In this document: piece by piece, positions 44,819 to 55,095 of the stretch
Layout: every line of letters begins with the position of its first letter
Numbering within the stretch: the stretch's first letter is position 1
Source of the DNA: Leptospirales bacterium
Lineage (GTDB): Bacteria > Spirochaetota > Leptospiria > Leptospirales > Leptospiraceae
NCBI GenBank assembly: GCA_013297885.1
Contig: JAAFIR010000023.1
Coordinates: 1-64,000, forward strand
DNA length: 64,000 nucleotides
Direction of reading: 5' to 3'
Notes under the pieces: generated by a model
Told to the model about the DNA's origin: nothing
Database searches by the model: none
Seen by the model: the letters and a program-made list of their open reading frames with translations, nothing else
Program-made: the position numbers and the translations under genes

Positions 44819-46239
44819 TTAATAATTCTTCTATACATATCTGATTCCAAAATTGAATTTGGATCATATTTTGCTTTTAAAGATTTTAGAGTTTGAATTG
44901 CTTTGGAGCCAAAAATTTTTTCAGCAATATTTTTTCTTAAAACTGAATCTTTTGCTAAATAAAATTTTCCATTATTTTTTAAAATGATTTCATCCATTTC
45001 ATAACATAAATTCCAAAGTTTTTCTTTATTTGATTTTGTTACTGGAAAATCCATCGCCATTGAATAACCATTTACTGAATGAGAAAATAAAAATTCATCT
45101 TTTTTGTGTCTTTTAAAAACAGCTAGATAAGATACAATTCCTTTTTTTTGGCAAAGAGATAAAATTTCTTTCATCCCTGAAATTGTATTTTCTTCGGGAA
45201 GAAAAATTTGGTATTGAATCATCGACCCAGGTTTGTAAATAAATTTCCAATTGGGAACATAGTCTAGTAAAAAAGCATATTCAGCATGACCTTGAAAATA
45301 AGGTTTTACAGAAATAAAACCCATTTTGTATTTTACAAAATTTACAAATCTCATTCCAAGATTATTGGAAAATGGAAATAGGAACAGCCACATCCAGCTT
45401 TTTGGAACAAGACCAAAAAATCTTTTTGGTAAAATTTGATTTTCTAATTTACAATTTTCAGGAAAATTTTTATCTTCATCTTTTTTTAGGTTATCTGCTT
45501 TATGGATCAAACCTCTACCGATTTCTTTTCCAGAACCAAATGCATCTACCCAACCAACTAAATAATCTGAGGATTCATAATTTTCTTTAAAATATTTTAC
45601 CATTTCTTCAATTGATTTAACTGGAACAGGAGTGACTTTCATTTTTCCAGAATAGATTTTTTTAAGTTTTAATTTTACATCTAAAAAACAACCAATAGAA
45701 CCGAATGAACTAATAAATGAATAAAACAATTCTTTGTCTTTTTCTTTGGAACAAAAAATTTTTTCTCCACTTGGCGTTAAAAAATTAAATTCAATGATAT
45801 GTTCCCCAATTGGTCCAACCCCGAAATTATTTTTTCCATGTATATTCATTCCCAACGCTCCACCAATTGTTGGAAACATGGTTCCACTTACAACAGGAAG
45901 CCAATAACCTTTTTCAATTGCAAACTCCCAAATTTGTTTTATAGTAACACCAGATTCGATATGAATAACTCCAATACTATCGTCAAACGATAGTATTTTG
46001 TTAAACTCTTTCATGTCTGCAACAATTCCCAGATTATTTGTTGCTGCATCACCATAACTACAACCACCACCTCTAAAACAAATTTTGATTTTATTTTGAT
46101 TTGCGTAATGAAATAATTCTCTAATTTCTTTTTCTGATTTTGGTTTAAAAACTTGGCTTAATGAATAATGGTTCATTCCCCAAGCTTCCACTTTTTCAGG
46201 ATTTGTTAAAGGAAAATAAATTGAAGTATTCTGGTTCAT
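44815..46239 (-). CDS. FAD-linked oxidase (VAO/DprE1/lactone-oxidase type)
   Basis: 474 aa. FAD PCMH domain: [20 protein letters not shown], then [20 protein letters not shown]. The C-terminal cap ends RRIIK after [16 protein letters not shown], typical of sugar-lactone or decaprenylphosphoryl-ribose oxidase relatives. Oxidises an alcohol of a sugar-like substrate with FAD. No signal peptide. It overlaps the lipoprotein gene behind it. A small palindrome ATACTATCG/CGATAGTAT lies in the gene at 45974-45996. Confidence 0.85.
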   Translation of the reverse strand: MNQNTSIYFPLTNPEKVEAWGMNHYSLSQVFKPKSEKEIRELFHYANQNKIKICFRGGGCSYGDAATNNLGIVADMKEFNKILSFDDSIGVIHIESGVTIKQIWEFAIEKGYWLPVVSGTMFPTIGGALGMNIHGKNNFGVGPIGEHIIEFNFLTPSGEKIFCSKEKDKELFYSFISSFGSIGCFLDVKLKLKKIYSGKMKVTPVPVKSIEEMVKYFKENYESSDYLVGWVDAFGSGKEIGRGLIHKADNLKKDEDKNFPENCKLENQILPKRFFGLVPKSWMWLFLFPFSNNLGMRFVNFVKYKMGFISVKPYFQGHAEYAFLLDYVPNWKFIYKPGSMIQYQIFLPEENTISGMKEILSLCQKKGIVSYLAVFKRHKKDEFLFSHSVNGYSMAMDFPVTKSNKEKLWNLCYEMDEIILKNNGKFYLAKDSVLRKNIAEKIFGSKAIQTLKSLKAKYDPNSILESDMYRRIIK

Positions 46240-46375
46240 ATTTCTAATTTCCTAGTTTTAGATTAAAATTCAAATCAAATAAAGCTAATTTCGTTTGGTT
46301 TAAATTTCATTTAAACTTTTTTCTTTTTTTAAGTTTTTCAAATTTTGTTTTTTAAAATTACTCAGTTATACACAA

Positions 46376-46570
46376 GGGAAAGGGATTGAAGCGAAAATAC
46401 TTTTGCAATCCTCTTTAAATGATTTTTTGAAGAATCAGTTGCAAAAGATTGTAGCACAAAGCCCGTTTTTTTTTCACCTAACCATTTTACATCCCATGTA
46501 AGGAAAAAAAATCCAAAGTTATAATTTTTAATTTATATATAACTGGGTTAGGTGTAAAAAAAATTCCCCC
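46376..46570 (+). repeat. Dispersed two-hairpin repeat, copy 10
   Basis: GGGAAAGGGATTGAAGCG, hairpin TACTTTTGCAATC...TTGCAAAAGATT, GTAGCACAAAGCCCG, then a large stem TTCACCTAACC...GGGTTAGGTG and ATTCCCCC where other copies have TTCGCCC. The TTCACCTAACC foot is shared with copy 11. Confidence 0.8.
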
Positions 46571-46828
46571 ATTTTAAATGTAAGAAGATAGAAGCTAAAC
46601 TTTGCATTGAAAAATTTTATTATAGTAAGTCCTAATCTATTACTATATAACCTCACCCAATTTTATTTGTTTTGAGATGTTTATTAACAAAATGCCCTCT
46701 CCATTTCTAATGAAACAAAGAAGGCAACAAATTTCAAAATCTTTCGAAAAAAAACAAATCATTATTTAATTGTCAAACTCCAAAAAATTATACATTCTAT
46801 AATTCATCCTCTAACCTCTATCTGCTAT
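46571..46828. other. Intergenic region with a second, minor repeat
   Basis: No gene. TATAACCTCACCCAATTTT followed after about 45 bases by GCCCTCTCCA (46646-46710) parallels 17145-17210 behind the aldolase gene. Otherwise AT-rich. Confidence 0.4.
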
Positions 46829-46855
46829 TTAGCACTCTTGGTGACATACTGCTAA
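46829..46855. promoter_or_regulatory. Degenerate CIRCE operator
   Basis: TTAGCACTC, nine bases, TACTGCTAA. The left arm is perfect and the right arm matches GAGTGCTAA at seven of nine positions. It is 89 bases upstream of the perfect CIRCE and may be a second HrcA site. Confidence 0.55.
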
Positions 46856-46881
46856 AAGGTGAAATTTTTTCTAAAAAAAGG

Positions 46882-46944
46882 TTGACTTTTTTTTTATTTG
46901 CTGAAATTTGTAATTTATTAGCACTCTAATATGTAGAGTGCTAA
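46882..46944 (+). promoter_or_regulatory. Heat-shock operon promoter region with perfect CIRCE (46918-46944)
   Basis: TTAGCACTC, nine bases, GAGTGCTAA: the consensus HrcA-binding inverted repeat, ending 9 bases before the hrcA ATG. TTGACT at 46882 is a candidate -35 box; the -10 is unclear (TGTAAT at 46909 is 21 bases away). HrcA bound here should repress hrcA-grpE-dnaK and perhaps dnaJ. Confidence 0.95.
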
Positions 46945-46953
46945 GGAACATGC

Positions 46954-47985
46954 ATGGATTTAAGTTTAAGACATAGAAATATACTAAAGATTCTAGTTGA
47001 AGATTTTGTTTCAGAAAACAAACCAATTGGATCTAAAACTCTTTCGGAAAGATATGAACTGGGAATTTCTCCAGCAACTATTCGAAATGTTTTTAGAGAA
47101 CTAGAAGATTTAGGTTTGATAAATTCTCTACACCATTCTGGGGGACGTGTGCCAACAGAAAAAGGTTACCGTCTTTATGTTGACACTCTACTTACAATGT
47201 ATGAATTAAATCTCAAAGAAAAACAAAGAATACAAGAAGAATATTTAAAAAATGAATTGAAGTTAGATCAAATTCTTTCTGCAACTTGTAGAATATTGTC
47301 TATGCTTTCATGTAGTGCAGGAATTGTTTTAGCTCCCAAAAAAAACTTTGACACATTAAAACATATTGAACTCATTCATGTAAATGGCTCTGAAGTTTTG
47401 ATGATACTTGTTACTCGCTCAGGTGTTGTCTTAAATAATAAATTATTTTTACCTGAACATGTGTCCCAAGAATCACTTTATAAAATTTCTAGATTTCTTG
47501 GGGACAATATCAAAGGTTTTGACTTAGAAGAAATATATCATCAATTTCCATCTATGCTTGAAAATCCTGATGCTCCTGAAGATTTTTCTAAAATTGCTGG
47601 GTCACTTAAGTCTGCATTTTTATTTGATACATCAGATAATGTTGATTTGTATATAGATGGAATCCAAAACCTATTTGCAAATTTTAAATCAGACAACCAA
47701 GAAACTTTGGAATCTATTTTTTCTTTATTAGATGATAAAAGAATGTTAAAAGAATTTTTTAAACAATATGTATTTTCTGAGGGTGTTACAACATTTATCG
47801 GAGACACAAATTCTGAACAACTTAAAGGTGTAACCATCATTGCATCTAGTTATAGAATGGGTGAAAAAAGAATTGGTTCAATTGGAATTATTGGACCACA
47901 AAGAATGAATTATACTAAAGCACTTCCTTTGGTAGATTTTACATCAAAATTATTATCTGAAATGATAACAAAAATTAGTAAATAG
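46954..47985 (+). CDS. hrcA: Heat-inducible transcription repressor HrcA
   Basis: 343 aa. N-terminal winged helix (LSLRHRNILKILVEDFVSEN, ISPATIRNVFRELEDLGLIN, GGRVPTEKGYRLYVD), then the dimerisation and inserted domains, ending IGIIGPQRMNYTKALPLVDF. It binds CIRCE and is kept active by GroEL. Its own gene follows a perfect CIRCE, so it is self-regulated. AAGGA precedes the ATG; grpE starts 9 bases behind. Confidence 0.97.
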   Translation: MDLSLRHRNILKILVEDFVSENKPIGSKTLSERYELGISPATIRNVFRELEDLGLINSLHHSGGRVPTEKGYRLYVDTLLTMYELNLKEKQRIQEEYLKNELKLDQILSATCRILSMLSCSAGIVLAPKKNFDTLKHIELIHVNGSEVLMILVTRSGVVLNNKLFLPEHVSQESLYKISRFLGDNIKGFDLEEIYHQFPSMLENPDAPEDFSKIAGSLKSAFLFDTSDNVDLYIDGIQNLFANFKSDNQETLESIFSLLDDKRMLKEFFKQYVFSEGVTTFIGDTNSEQLKGVTIIASSYRMGEKRIGSIGIIGPQRMNYTKALPLVDFTSKLLSEMITKISK

Positions 47986-47994
47986 GAGGTTTAC

Positions 47995-48564
47995 ATGTCA
48001 GAAGTAATGGAAAACGAAAATTTTTCTTCAGAAGAACCAAACCAATCTGAAACAGTAGGAAATTCAGAATCAGGTGTTGTGGGTCTTTTGAAAGAAGAAT
48101 TACAAAAAGCAAAAAATGAAACAGAAAAAGCTAAACAAGATTTTTTATATGAAAGAGCTGAGTTTCAAAATTACAAAAGAAGAATGTCGAGCGATATACA
48201 AGATGTTAAACGAGAATCTGTAAAAAAAATTCTAATCTCACTTCTTGAACCTTTGGATAGTTTAGACAAAGTAATTCAATCTAACCCAAATCCTTCAACA
48301 GAAATGATTGGATTTTTGGAAGGGGTCAAACTCATTCAAAAACAAATGAGCTCAGTTTTGGAAAAAGAAAATGTTTTTAAATTAGATCCAAAAGGTGAAA
48401 GTTTTGATCCATCATCCATGGAAGCAATTGCATCTGAAGATTTAGAAGATTTAAAAGAAGAAACTGTAATCGAAGTATTTCGCCCTGGTTATATGTTTAA
48501 AGAAGGCGATAGGTCCATTGCATTAAGAACTGCAATGGTAAAAGTTGGAAGACCAAAATTTTAA
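47995..48564 (+). CDS. grpE: Nucleotide exchange factor GrpE
   Basis: 189 aa. An acidic disordered N-terminus, a long coiled coil (LKEELQKAKNETEKAKQDFL, RAEFQNYKRRMSSDIQDVKR), and the C-terminal beta domain ending in VIEVFRPGYMFKEGDRSIAL and AMVKVG. It releases ADP from DnaK. RBS AGGAGG 6 bases from ATG. It lies between hrcA and dnaK as in Leptospira. Confidence 0.97.
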   Translation: MSEVMENENFSSEEPNQSETVGNSESGVVGLLKEELQKAKNETEKAKQDFLYERAEFQNYKRRMSSDIQDVKRESVKKILISLLEPLDSLDKVIQSNPNPSTEMIGFLEGVKLIQKQMSSVLEKENVFKLDPKGESFDPSSMEAIASEDLEDLKEETVIEVFRPGYMFKEGDRSIALRTAMVKVGRPKF

Positions 48565-48579
48565 TTAAAGGAGAACAAT

Positions 48580-50508
48580 ATGTCTAAAGAAAAAATTATA
48601 GGTATAGACTTAGGAACAACAAATTCTTGTGTTGCAGTTATGGAAGGTGGAGATTTTGTTATAATACAAAATTCAGAAGGTGCTAGAACTACTCCTTCAA
48701 TCGTAGCATTCACTTCTAAAGGTGAAACACTAGTTGGACAGTTTGCAAAAAACCAAGCGATCACAAATGGAGCAAATACAATTCGCTCTTCAAAAAGATT
48801 TATTGGAAGAAGATTTAATGAAGCATCAGATGAGCTTGGAAAAGTTTCTTATAAAGTAATTCGTTCAGGAAATGATGGAATCAAATTTGAAACTGGTTCG
48901 GGAGAATTTACTCCACAAGAAATCGCAGCAAAAGTATTACAAAAAATGAAAAAAACTGCTGAAGATTTTCTTGGCACAACTGTTACAAAAGCAGTAGTAA
49001 CTGTTCCTGCTTATTTTAATGATGAGCAAAGACAAGCCACAAAAGATGCAGGAAGAATTGCAGGTCTTGAAGTAGAGCGTATTATCAATGAACCAACTGC
49101 AGCAGCTCTTGCATATGGTTTTGACAAAAAGAAAACTAATGCAAAAATCATTGTATATGATTTAGGTGGTGGAACTTTTGACGTTTCTGTTTTGGAACTT
49201 GGGGATGGTGTATTTGAAGTTAAGTCCACAAATGGTGACACTCATTTAGGTGGTGATGATTTTGACCAAGTGATTATGGATTGGTTAGTAGAAGAATTTA
49301 AAAACCAAACTGGAATTGATATTTCAAAAGATAAAAACACTTCTCAAAGATTAAAAGAAGCAGCTGAAAAAGCAAAAATTGAATTATCTGGAACAACTTC
49401 TACTCAAATCAATTTACCTTTTATCACTGCAGACCAATCTGGTCCAAAACATTTGGATATGACCCTGACAAGAGCTAAGTTTGATCAATTGACAAAAAGT
49501 TTAGTTGAAAGAACAAGAATCCCTTGCCAAAATGCACTTAAAGATGCAGGTCTTTCTAAAACTGAAATTGATGAAGTAATTCTTGTGGGTGGTTCAACTA
49601 GAATCCCAGCTGTTCAAGATTTAGTAAAAGAACTATTTGGTAAAGAACCAAATCGTTCAGTAAATCCTGATGAAGTTGTTGCTGCAGGTGCTGCTATCCA
49701 AGGTGGAGTTTTAGCTGGAGACGTAACAGATGTATTGTTACTAGATGTGACTCCACTTTCACTTGGAATTGAAACTCTTGGTGGTGTGATGACTAAGTTA
49801 ATTGATAGAAACACTACAATCCCAACAAAAAAATCTCAAGTGTTTTCAACAGCAGCAGATAACCAAAATGCAGTAAGTGTACATGTTCTTCAAGGTGAAA
49901 GAGAAATGGCACAATACAATAGAACACTTGGTAGATTTGATTTAGTGGGAATTCCACCAGCTCCAAGAGGTGTACCACAAGTTGAAGTTACATTTGATAT
50001 TGATGCAAATGGAATTGTTCATGTATCTGCAAAAGATTTAGGAACTGGCAAAGAGCAAAAAATTAGAATTGAATCTTCATCTTCACTTTCAGAAGAAGAA
50101 ATAAAAAGAATGGTGAAAGAAGCAGAAGCAAATGCTCAAAACGATAAAGTAGCTCGTGACCTTTCTGAAAATAAAAATGAAGTTGAATCAATTGTTTATC
50201 AACTTGAAAAATTGATAAAAGAATCTGGAGACAAAATTCCTGCTCCCGACAAACAACTTGCAGAAGATGAAATCAAAAGAGCAAAAGAAGCACTTGCAAC
50301 TGAAGACTTAGAAAGAATTAAATCTGTAAAAGATTCAATTAATTCTATCGCTCAAAAAATTGGTGCGAAAATGTATGAGCAAGGTGCTGCTGGAGCTGAA
50401 ACTTCTACAGGACCAAATGCAAATCCAGAACCAAATTCTGGAGGAACCAATACTGGTGAAAAAGTTGTAGATGCTGATTACACTGTTGTTGATGACGATA
50501 AAAAATAA
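48580..50508 (+). CDS. dnaK: Chaperone DnaK (Hsp70)
   Basis: 642 aa, full length. Phosphate loop [76 protein letters not shown], and [14 protein letters not shown] form the ATPase. The substrate domain follows ([20 protein letters not shown]), with a Gly/Asn/Thr-rich tail ending [20 protein letters not shown] upstream. The stop is followed after 3 bases by a dispersed repeat copy that separates it from dnaJ. Confidence 0.98.
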   Translation: MSKEKIIGIDLGTTNSCVAVMEGGDFVIIQNSEGARTTPSIVAFTSKGETLVGQFAKNQAITNGANTIRSSKRFIGRRFNEASDELGKVSYKVIRSGNDGIKFETGSGEFTPQEIAAKVLQKMKKTAEDFLGTTVTKAVVTVPAYFNDEQRQATKDAGRIAGLEVERIINEPTAAALAYGFDKKKTNAKIIVYDLGGGTFDVSVLELGDGVFEVKSTNGDTHLGGDDFDQVIMDWLVEEFKNQTGIDISKDKNTSQRLKEAAEKAKIELSGTTSTQINLPFITADQSGPKHLDMTLTRAKFDQLTKSLVERTRIPCQNALKDAGLSKTEIDEVILVGGSTRIPAVQDLVKELFGKEPNRSVNPDEVVAAGAAIQGGVLAGDVTDVLLLDVTPLSLGIETLGGVMTKLIDRNTTIPTKKSQVFSTAADNQNAVSVHVLQGEREMAQYNRTLGRFDLVGIPPAPRGVPQVEVTFDIDANGIVHVSAKDLGTGKEQKIRIESSSSLSEEEIKRMVKEAEANAQNDKVARDLSENKNEVESIVYQLEKLIKESGDKIPAPDKQLAEDEIKRAKEALATEDLERIKSVKDSINSIAQKIGAKMYEQGAAGAETSTGPNANPEPNSGGTNTGEKVVDADYTVVDDDKK

Positions 50509-50511
50509 TTA

Positions 50512-50654
50512 GGGCGAATTTTTTTTCACCTTACCTCCCCTTCCATCCTAGGGAAGGGGTCGGGGGTTAGGTGAAAAAAAACCGAGCTTTACGCTACTTC
50601 TGAAACCCCGGGTTAAAACCCGTGGCTATTCAGAAACGCTTCAATCTCTTTCGC
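50512..50654 (-). repeat. Dispersed two-hairpin repeat, copy 11
   Basis: Minus strand: GCGAAAGAGATTGAAGCG, hairpin TTTCTGAATAGCC...TTCAGAA with inner GGGTTTTAACCC, GTAGCGTAAAGCTCGG, stem TTCACCTAACC... with CCCCTTCCC/GGGAAGGGG, and ATTCGCCC. It nearly repeats the first half of copy 1. It lies between dnaK and dnaJ. Confidence 0.9.
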
Positions 50655-50763
50655 TTGTGAATATCAAAAACTAACATTATTAGAAATAATTTGTTCTAAT
50701 ACAATTTGTACAAGAATTTTATTATTAAGTTGAAAAAATCACGAATCTTAAAAAGGTAATTTT

Positions 50764-51876
50764 ATGGCAGAAAAATCATACTACGATGTTTTAGGCGTAA
50801 CTAAACAATCTACAGATGAAGAAATTAAAAAAGCATATCGCACTCTTGCAATTAAATATCATCCAGACAAAAATAAAGGTGATAAAGCTGCAGAAGATAA
50901 ATTTAAAGAAGCAACAGAAGCTTATGAAGTTTTAAGAGATGCAAATAAACGTAAAGCATATGATCAGTATGGTAAACAGGGAGTAAGCGGTGGTGGTGGA
51001 TTTGGTCAAGGTGCTTACCAAGATTTTTCAGATATTTTTGGATCAGAAGGATTTGGAAGTATATTTGAAGAATTTTTTGGTGGAGGTGGAAGATCTCAGC
51101 GTAGAAGTGGACCTAAACGTGGTTCAGATTTACGATATGATTTAAAAATCTCTCTAGAAGATGCAGCTCTTGGTGGTGAATTTAAAATTGAAATTCCTAG
51201 GCTTGAAACTTGTAATGATTGTTCTGGCTCGGGTGCAACTAACGGCAGTAAGCCGCAAACTTGCCCAGATTGTGGTGGTGCTGGTCAAATTAGACATTCA
51301 AGTGGTGGATTTTTTTCTATTGCAACAACTTGTCCTCGTTGTCATGGAAAAGGTTCTGTTATTTCCAATCCTTGTAAATCGTGCCGTGGTGAAGGTAGTA
51401 TCGAGAAAAAAAGAACTATCAATATTAAAATCCCAGCAGGTGTTGAATCTGGTAGTAGACTAAAAATTTCTGGTGAAGGTGATTCTGGACCAAACTCTGG
51501 ACCTCATGGCGATTTATATGTTGTTACACATATCAAAAAACATGAAGTGTTTGAAAGAATTGGAAATGATTTAACATTAACCAAATCAATTCCTTTAGCA
51601 ATGGCTTGTCTTGGTGGGGAAATTGAAGTTCCAACTATAGAAGGCAAAACAATTAAATTAAAAGTTCCTGAAGGCACAGAGCCAAATCAAATTTTTAGAT
51701 TAAAAGGAAATGGCATTCCCTATTTAGGTGGTTACGGAAAAGGTGATCAACATGTAATTATAAAAGTGGATATACCAAAAAAATTAACTAAAAAACAAAG
51801 AGAATTATTGGAAGAATTTGCCAAAGAATCAGATGAGTCTTTTGGAAGTTATATAAAAGGGAAGTTATTCAAATGA
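50764..51876 (+). CDS. dnaJ: Chaperone DnaJ (Hsp40)
   Basis: 370 aa. J-domain with HPD ([12 protein letters not shown]), Gly/Phe-rich linker ([20 protein letters not shown]), and four zinc-binding CxxCxGxG repeats ([32 protein letters not shown]), then the C-terminal client-binding domains. It stimulates DnaK ATPase. A 255-base gap with a repeat separates it from dnaK, so it may be partly independent in transcription. The next gene overlaps by 4 bases. Confidence 0.98.
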   Translation: MAEKSYYDVLGVTKQSTDEEIKKAYRTLAIKYHPDKNKGDKAAEDKFKEATEAYEVLRDANKRKAYDQYGKQGVSGGGGFGQGAYQDFSDIFGSEGFGSIFEEFFGGGGRSQRRSGPKRGSDLRYDLKISLEDAALGGEFKIEIPRLETCNDCSGSGATNGSKPQTCPDCGGAGQIRHSSGGFFSIATTCPRCHGKGSVISNPCKSCRGEGSIEKKRTINIKIPAGVESGSRLKISGEGDSGPNSGPHGDLYVVTHIKKHEVFERIGNDLTLTKSIPLAMACLGGEIEVPTIEGKTIKLKVPEGTEPNQIFRLKGNGIPYLGGYGKGDQHVIIKVDIPKKLTKKQRELLEEFAKESDESFGSYIKGKLFK

Positions 51877-52829
51877 ACAAAGTTAAACTAGGAATTATAG
51901 GCACTGGACACATGGGGCAATACCATGTGAATGTTTCAAAACAATTATCAGAAGCTGAATGTGTTGGAATTTATGATGCAGACACAGAAAGAGCAAAAAC
52001 TATTGCAGAAAAATATTCTACAAAAGCATATGCAACTCCAGAAGAATTATTAAAAGAAGTTGACGGAGTGGTAATTGCAGCTCCAACTTTTTTACATCAT
52101 AAATTAGCTAAACTTGCTTTACAAATGGGAAAACATGTTTTAGTCGAAAAACCAATTGCTGAAACTGTTGAACAAGCTCGTGAATTAGTTGCACTTGCAA
52201 AAACAAATAATTTAACTTTTCAAGTTGGGCATGTAGAAAGATTTAACGGTGCAGTATTAGAACTTGGAAAAATTGTTGAATCTCCTATCATTATTGAATC
52301 AAGAAGACTTGCTCCTTTTAATGCACGAATTAAAGATGTCGGTGTGGTTTTAGATATGATGATTCATGATATTGATATCGTTTTAAATTTAGTAAAATCA
52401 GAAGTTGTTTCTGTTTCAGCTGTTGGTCAAAAAGTTGTTTCTGAACACGAAGATGTTGCAATCACCAACTTGAAATTTGCAAATGGTTGTGTTGCTCATA
52501 TCACTGCATCTAGAAATACTCAAGCAAAAGTAAGAACATTAAATATCACTGATAAATCAGCTTATATCAAACTAGATTTTGCTGACCAAGAAATTGAACT
52601 TCATAGACAAGCTAGCTCCAACACACAAATGGGTCTTGATTCAATTCGTTACAAACAAGAATCTATTGTTGAAAAAATATTTGTACATAAAGACAATCCA
52701 TTAAAACAAGAACACGAACATTTTATAAAATGTATTCTTGGAAAAGTGGAGCCAAATGTGAACAATGAAAATGATATTAAAACTTTGGAAATTGCTCATA
52801 GAGTCCTAAAAGAAATTTCAAAAACTTAA
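51873..52829 (+). CDS. Gfo/Idh/MocA-family oxidoreductase
   Basis: 318 aa. Rossmann start [20 protein letters not shown], the catalytic-site motif [17 protein letters not shown] (EKP), and [17 protein letters not shown] in the C-terminal domain. A NAD(P)-dependent sugar or inositol-type dehydrogenase; in Leptospira related genes stand near lipid A or 3-amino-sugar synthesis, but no such partner is visible here. It overlaps dnaJ by 4 bases and yqgE by 1, so it is cotranscribed with the chaperone gene. Confidence 0.88.
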   Translation: MNKVKLGIIGTGHMGQYHVNVSKQLSEAECVGIYDADTERAKTIAEKYSTKAYATPEELLKEVDGVVIAAPTFLHHKLAKLALQMGKHVLVEKPIAETVEQARELVALAKTNNLTFQVGHVERFNGAVLELGKIVESPIIIESRRLAPFNARIKDVGVVLDMMIHDIDIVLNLVKSEVVSVSAVGQKVVSEHEDVAITNLKFANGCVAHITASRNTQAKVRTLNITDKSAYIKLDFADQEIELHRQASSNTQMGLDSIRYKQESIVEKIFVHKDNPLKQEHEHFIKCILGKVEPNVNNENDIKTLEIAHRVLKEISKT

Positions 52830-53371
52830 TGTCCTACAAAGGCAAAATTTTAATTTCAAATTCTAGCATCATCACAGACGAATTCAACAAGTCTGTGATT
52901 TTTGTGATAGATCATGATAAAACTGGAGCATTTGGACTGGCAGTAAATAAAAAATCAGAATTTAAAATTACAGAAATCTTAACAGGAATTCCAATAGATT
53001 ATTCAAATGTAGATATTTATTGGGGTGGTCCAGTTGACAAAACATTTATCAGCATTCTTCATGATAATAGAAATTATCCTGACCCCGGTTTAAAAGTCAT
53101 AGATGGTGTTTATCTCAGTAGAAGCTTTGAACTTCTTATGGAGTTACTCTCGTCAAACGATAGCAATTATAGAATTTACCAAGGCTATTCAGGGTGGTCT
53201 GGTGGTCAATTGGAACAAGAGTTTCAAAGAAAATCCTGGGTTTCTCACCAAGCAAATTCAGGTTTTGTATTTCCTAACGATCCAGAAAAAGTGTGGCGTG
53301 AAGCATTAAAAAGTAAAGGTGGAATTTACAAATACTTTGCTGAGCACACAAAAGATCCACTTTTGAATTAA
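52829..53371 (+). CDS. yqgE: YqgE/AlgH (UPF0301) family protein
   Basis: 180 aa. KGKILISNSSIITDEFNKSV, IDHDKTGAFGLAVNK, WGGPVDKTFISILH, and IYQGYSGWSGGQLEQEFQRK followed by W are the UPF0301 signature. Role uncertain; AlgH affects regulation in Pseudomonas. ATG overlaps the stop of the dehydrogenase gene. CGTCAAACGATAG at 53151 recurs in two other places in this window. Confidence 0.92.
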   Translation: MSYKGKILISNSSIITDEFNKSVIFVIDHDKTGAFGLAVNKKSEFKITEILTGIPIDYSNVDIYWGGPVDKTFISILHDNRNYPDPGLKVIDGVYLSRSFELLMELLSSNDSNYRIYQGYSGWSGGQLEQEFQRKSWVSHQANSGFVFPNDPEKVWREALKSKGGIYKYFAEHTKDPLLN

Positions 53372-53509
53372 GAATTATAAATTTAAAAAAAAATAAAAAG
53401 AATTTTTTAAGTAAATTAAAAATTAATCACTAAACTTTATCTTTTATTTTAATTTTAATTTCTGATTTTTTTTCTTGCAAAAAGATTAAACTCAAATAAA
53501 ATATTTCAA

Positions 53510-55095
53510 ATGTTAAAAAATTTATTTATGATTACTTTTTTTATACTTTCTTGTTCACAACCTAGAACAAATAAATTTTGTGATATAAAATCAGATTTAT
53601 TTTTTAAAGAATTGATTTTTCGATTAGCAATAAACCAAAATGAAGCTTATTGTTTTTTCCAGCTAGAACTAATTCCATGATAAATTCAAACCCTGTCCCC
53701 TCGACAACTCCTACTCCAACTCCCACAAATATGGTATCTATTAAAGTAACAGTTAAAGGTTTAGTGGAAACAAATTTAAGTTATACAGAAACTATTTCAA
53801 ACCAAAACTTAACAATTACTCAAACTGGAACTGCTGATGTAATAAGAAATATCCAACTTGAAAATGGAAAAAATTTTAATATTACTCTTACAAGACCAAA
53901 TACTCATATTTCTTGTTTGGCAACTCCTTTAACTGGAACAGTTTCCGCTACTACTGAAATTATTATTCAATGCAATCATATTTGTACACTAAATTATTCT
54001 GAAATTGCAAAAATAGAATATTCAATTCCATTCCAAGAAGAACTTCAAAAACAAGCTGCAAAAGGAAGTTCAGGACCTGAAACAATTCAAATTATAGCTG
54101 ATCGAAGTGTAACAACTGAAATGGCTTATGGCTCTGTACTTGCTCCAAATGGAAACATATACACTACACCTTTTACAAGTTTAGCAATCACAAGAACAAA
54201 CACTACAAATAATTCTTTTACAACTCTTGGCACATCTGTTAGTTCATTTAGGCATGGTGGTGTTCTTGCTCCAAGTGGTTTAATTTATATGATGAATCAA
54301 GCTGGAGCAAATGCTCAAATTTTTGATCCAACTTCGGAAACGATAACTCTAAGTTTTGCTATGCCAAGTAGTTTAACATCAGTGTCAGGAATCTATTCTC
54401 CAAACACTGATAGAATTTATGTTCCTCAATTAGGAACAACAAGTACGAATGTTTTTTCTATCAATACAAATACTAACACTTCATCAACATTAACTGGAAC
54501 AAAGAATCAACAATATTATGGTTGTGCTTTAGCTCATAAAACTGGAATGATTTATTGTGCTGCTTTATCTACTTGTAATCCTACTTGCTCAATACTGAAA
54601 ATAAATCCAATTACAAACAGTATTTCAGAATTAAGTTACAATCATACAACTGGTGCGTTTATCGGAATTGTATATGCTCCAAATGATAAAATGTATTTAA
54701 TACCTTTTGATTCTGATTCAGTTACAATTCTTGATCCAAATAATGATGCAATTGATGATACAACAATTACAGGTTTAGGATTAGGAGGGTTTAAATGGGC
54801 TGGGGGAGTTTTAGCTCCTAATGGAAAAATTTATGGAACCCCAGAAAGTAGTAACCAAGTATTAATGATAGATACAAATACAAACACTACAAATACAACT
54901 ACACTAATTAATTTGAATAATTCAAGTTTGGCAAATATTACTGCTCAAAAATTTGCAGGTGCTGGGAAAATAGCTACAAATGGTTTAATTTATTTATCAC
55001 CTAGATTTAGCCAAAGAGTCTTGGCTATAGACACAAAATCCAATGGATCATATTGCCAATCTATTAGACTTTCACCGAATTTTAATAAGTTTTGA
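53510..55095 (+). pseudogene. Beta-propeller-like lipoprotein with a frameshift in a T-tract
   Basis: ATG 53510 starts a lipoprotein signal (MLKNLFMITFFILSCSQ, Cys15) that reads to NQNEAYCFF. At the T6 run near 53651 the frame is lost (stop at 53680). One more T would join it to the 481-codon frame that follows: PARTNSMINSNPVPSTTPTP, then repeated units such as GSVLAPNGNIYTTPF, GGVLAPSGLIYMMNQ, GIVYAPNDKMYLIPF, GGVLAPNGKIYGTPE, which look like blades of a propeller. The large frame by itself has no signal peptide. It is either phase-variable, decayed or a sequence error. Confidence 0.7.
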
